Positions 5,104 through 5,258 of a stretch of DNA of 5,258 nucleotides are shown one piece after another. Source of the stretch: Acidimicrobiaceae bacterium (GTDB taxonomy: Bacteria; Actinomycetota; Acidimicrobiia; Acidimicrobiales; Acidimicrobiaceae); the NCBI GenBank assembly GCA_013044415.1, contig JABEUO010000208.1, forward strand, positions 1-5,258. The letters run 5' to 3'. Numbering within the stretch: the stretch's first letter is position 1; each line of letters begins with the position of its first letter. A program made the translations under genes and the position numbers. A model generated the notes under the pieces. The model saw only the letters and a program-made list of their open reading frames with translations, was not told where the DNA came from and did no database searches.

Positions 5104-5258
5104 TCAGCGCGGATCGATGTGCATCTCTTCGTCGCCGTTAGCCAAGAAGATGGTCATCGCACCACGAGATTTAGCCACATAGAGTGCTTGATCCGCCCTC
5201 TCGTAGAGCTCTTCAAAAGTCATACCATCCTGTGGTCTAAAGGAAATACCGGCGGATA
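5104..5258 (-). CDS. C-terminal end of a GGDEF-domain protein (diguanylate cyclase type), partial
   Basis: Only the last 50 complete codons and the TGA (5104-5106) are in the window; the gene continues past the right edge. The visible part reads SAGIS, then FEELYERADQALYVAKSRG, which is the characteristic end of a GGDEF domain (the final conserved strand followed by the A-D-x-A-L-Y-x-A-K-x-x-G helix). GGDEF domains make cyclic di-GMP from two GTP. The active-site GGDEF motif lies outside the window, so catalytic competence and any sensor or EAL domains cannot be judged. A short tail of about 18 residues (MTIFLANGDEEMHIDPR) follows the domain. It lies upstream of the ligase on the same strand, separated by 182 bases with a possible promoter, so probably a separate unit. 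Confidence 0.85.
   Translation of the reverse strand, partial: SAGISFRPQDGMTFEELYERADQALYVAKSRGAMTIFLANGDEEMHIDPR

Noticed and set aside
5082..5106. Inverted repeat TGAACCA / TGGTTCA at the end of the GGDEF gene
   Set aside because: Seven pairs with an 11-base loop, overlapping the stop codon and not followed by a T-tract; too weak to call a terminator.
5000..5182. 60-codon open frame on the + strand
   Set aside because: It overlaps the end of the GGDEF gene in antisense, has no clear ribosome site and no recognisable protein character.

Overview
The window looks like bacterial chromosome of middling G+C. The ribosomal-protein/helicase order (upstream small gene, rplI, dnaB) is the common rpsF-ssb-rpsR-rplI-dnaB block. 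The DnaB protein, with an intein at a site also occupied in Mycobacterium tuberculosis, together with a FadD-like acyl-CoA ligase, suggests an actinobacterium, perhaps an Acidimicrobiia-like lineage. That placement is an inference from gene order and protein style, not a search result.

Left part, + strand (1-2422): the window opens in the last codons of an upstream gene whose tail is a tandem DELET repeat. Six bases after its stop comes rplI (ribosomal protein bL9), whose Shine-Dalgarno lies inside the upstream tail. A structured leader of about 140 bases (500-640) separates rplI from dnaB, the replicative helicase. dnaB carries a complete, endonuclease-free 136-residue mini-intein between its DLRESG and SLEQDAD motifs. 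All residues needed for splicing are visible, so the precursor should yield a 457-residue helicase.

Right part, - strand (2471-5258): this side converges on dnaB with a 48-base gap. In transcription order it holds the last 50 codons of a GGDEF-domain (diguanylate cyclase type) gene, a 182-base gap with a possible promoter, an AMP-forming acyl-CoA synthetase/ligase, a 69-base gap containing a strong bulged hairpin, and an amidohydrolase_2-family hydrolase. The last two are probably co-transcribed and may act in one catabolic route, but the substrate cannot be read from sequence.

No wholly new multi-gene system is evident. The least ordinary items are the mini-intein, which holds four of the precursor's five cysteines, and a 37-base RNA hairpin in the dnaB leader that covers the upstream candidate ATG and whose only non-Watson-Crick pairs are G-U wobbles on the transcribed strand. 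No tRNA, rRNA, CRISPR array or insertion sequence was seen.
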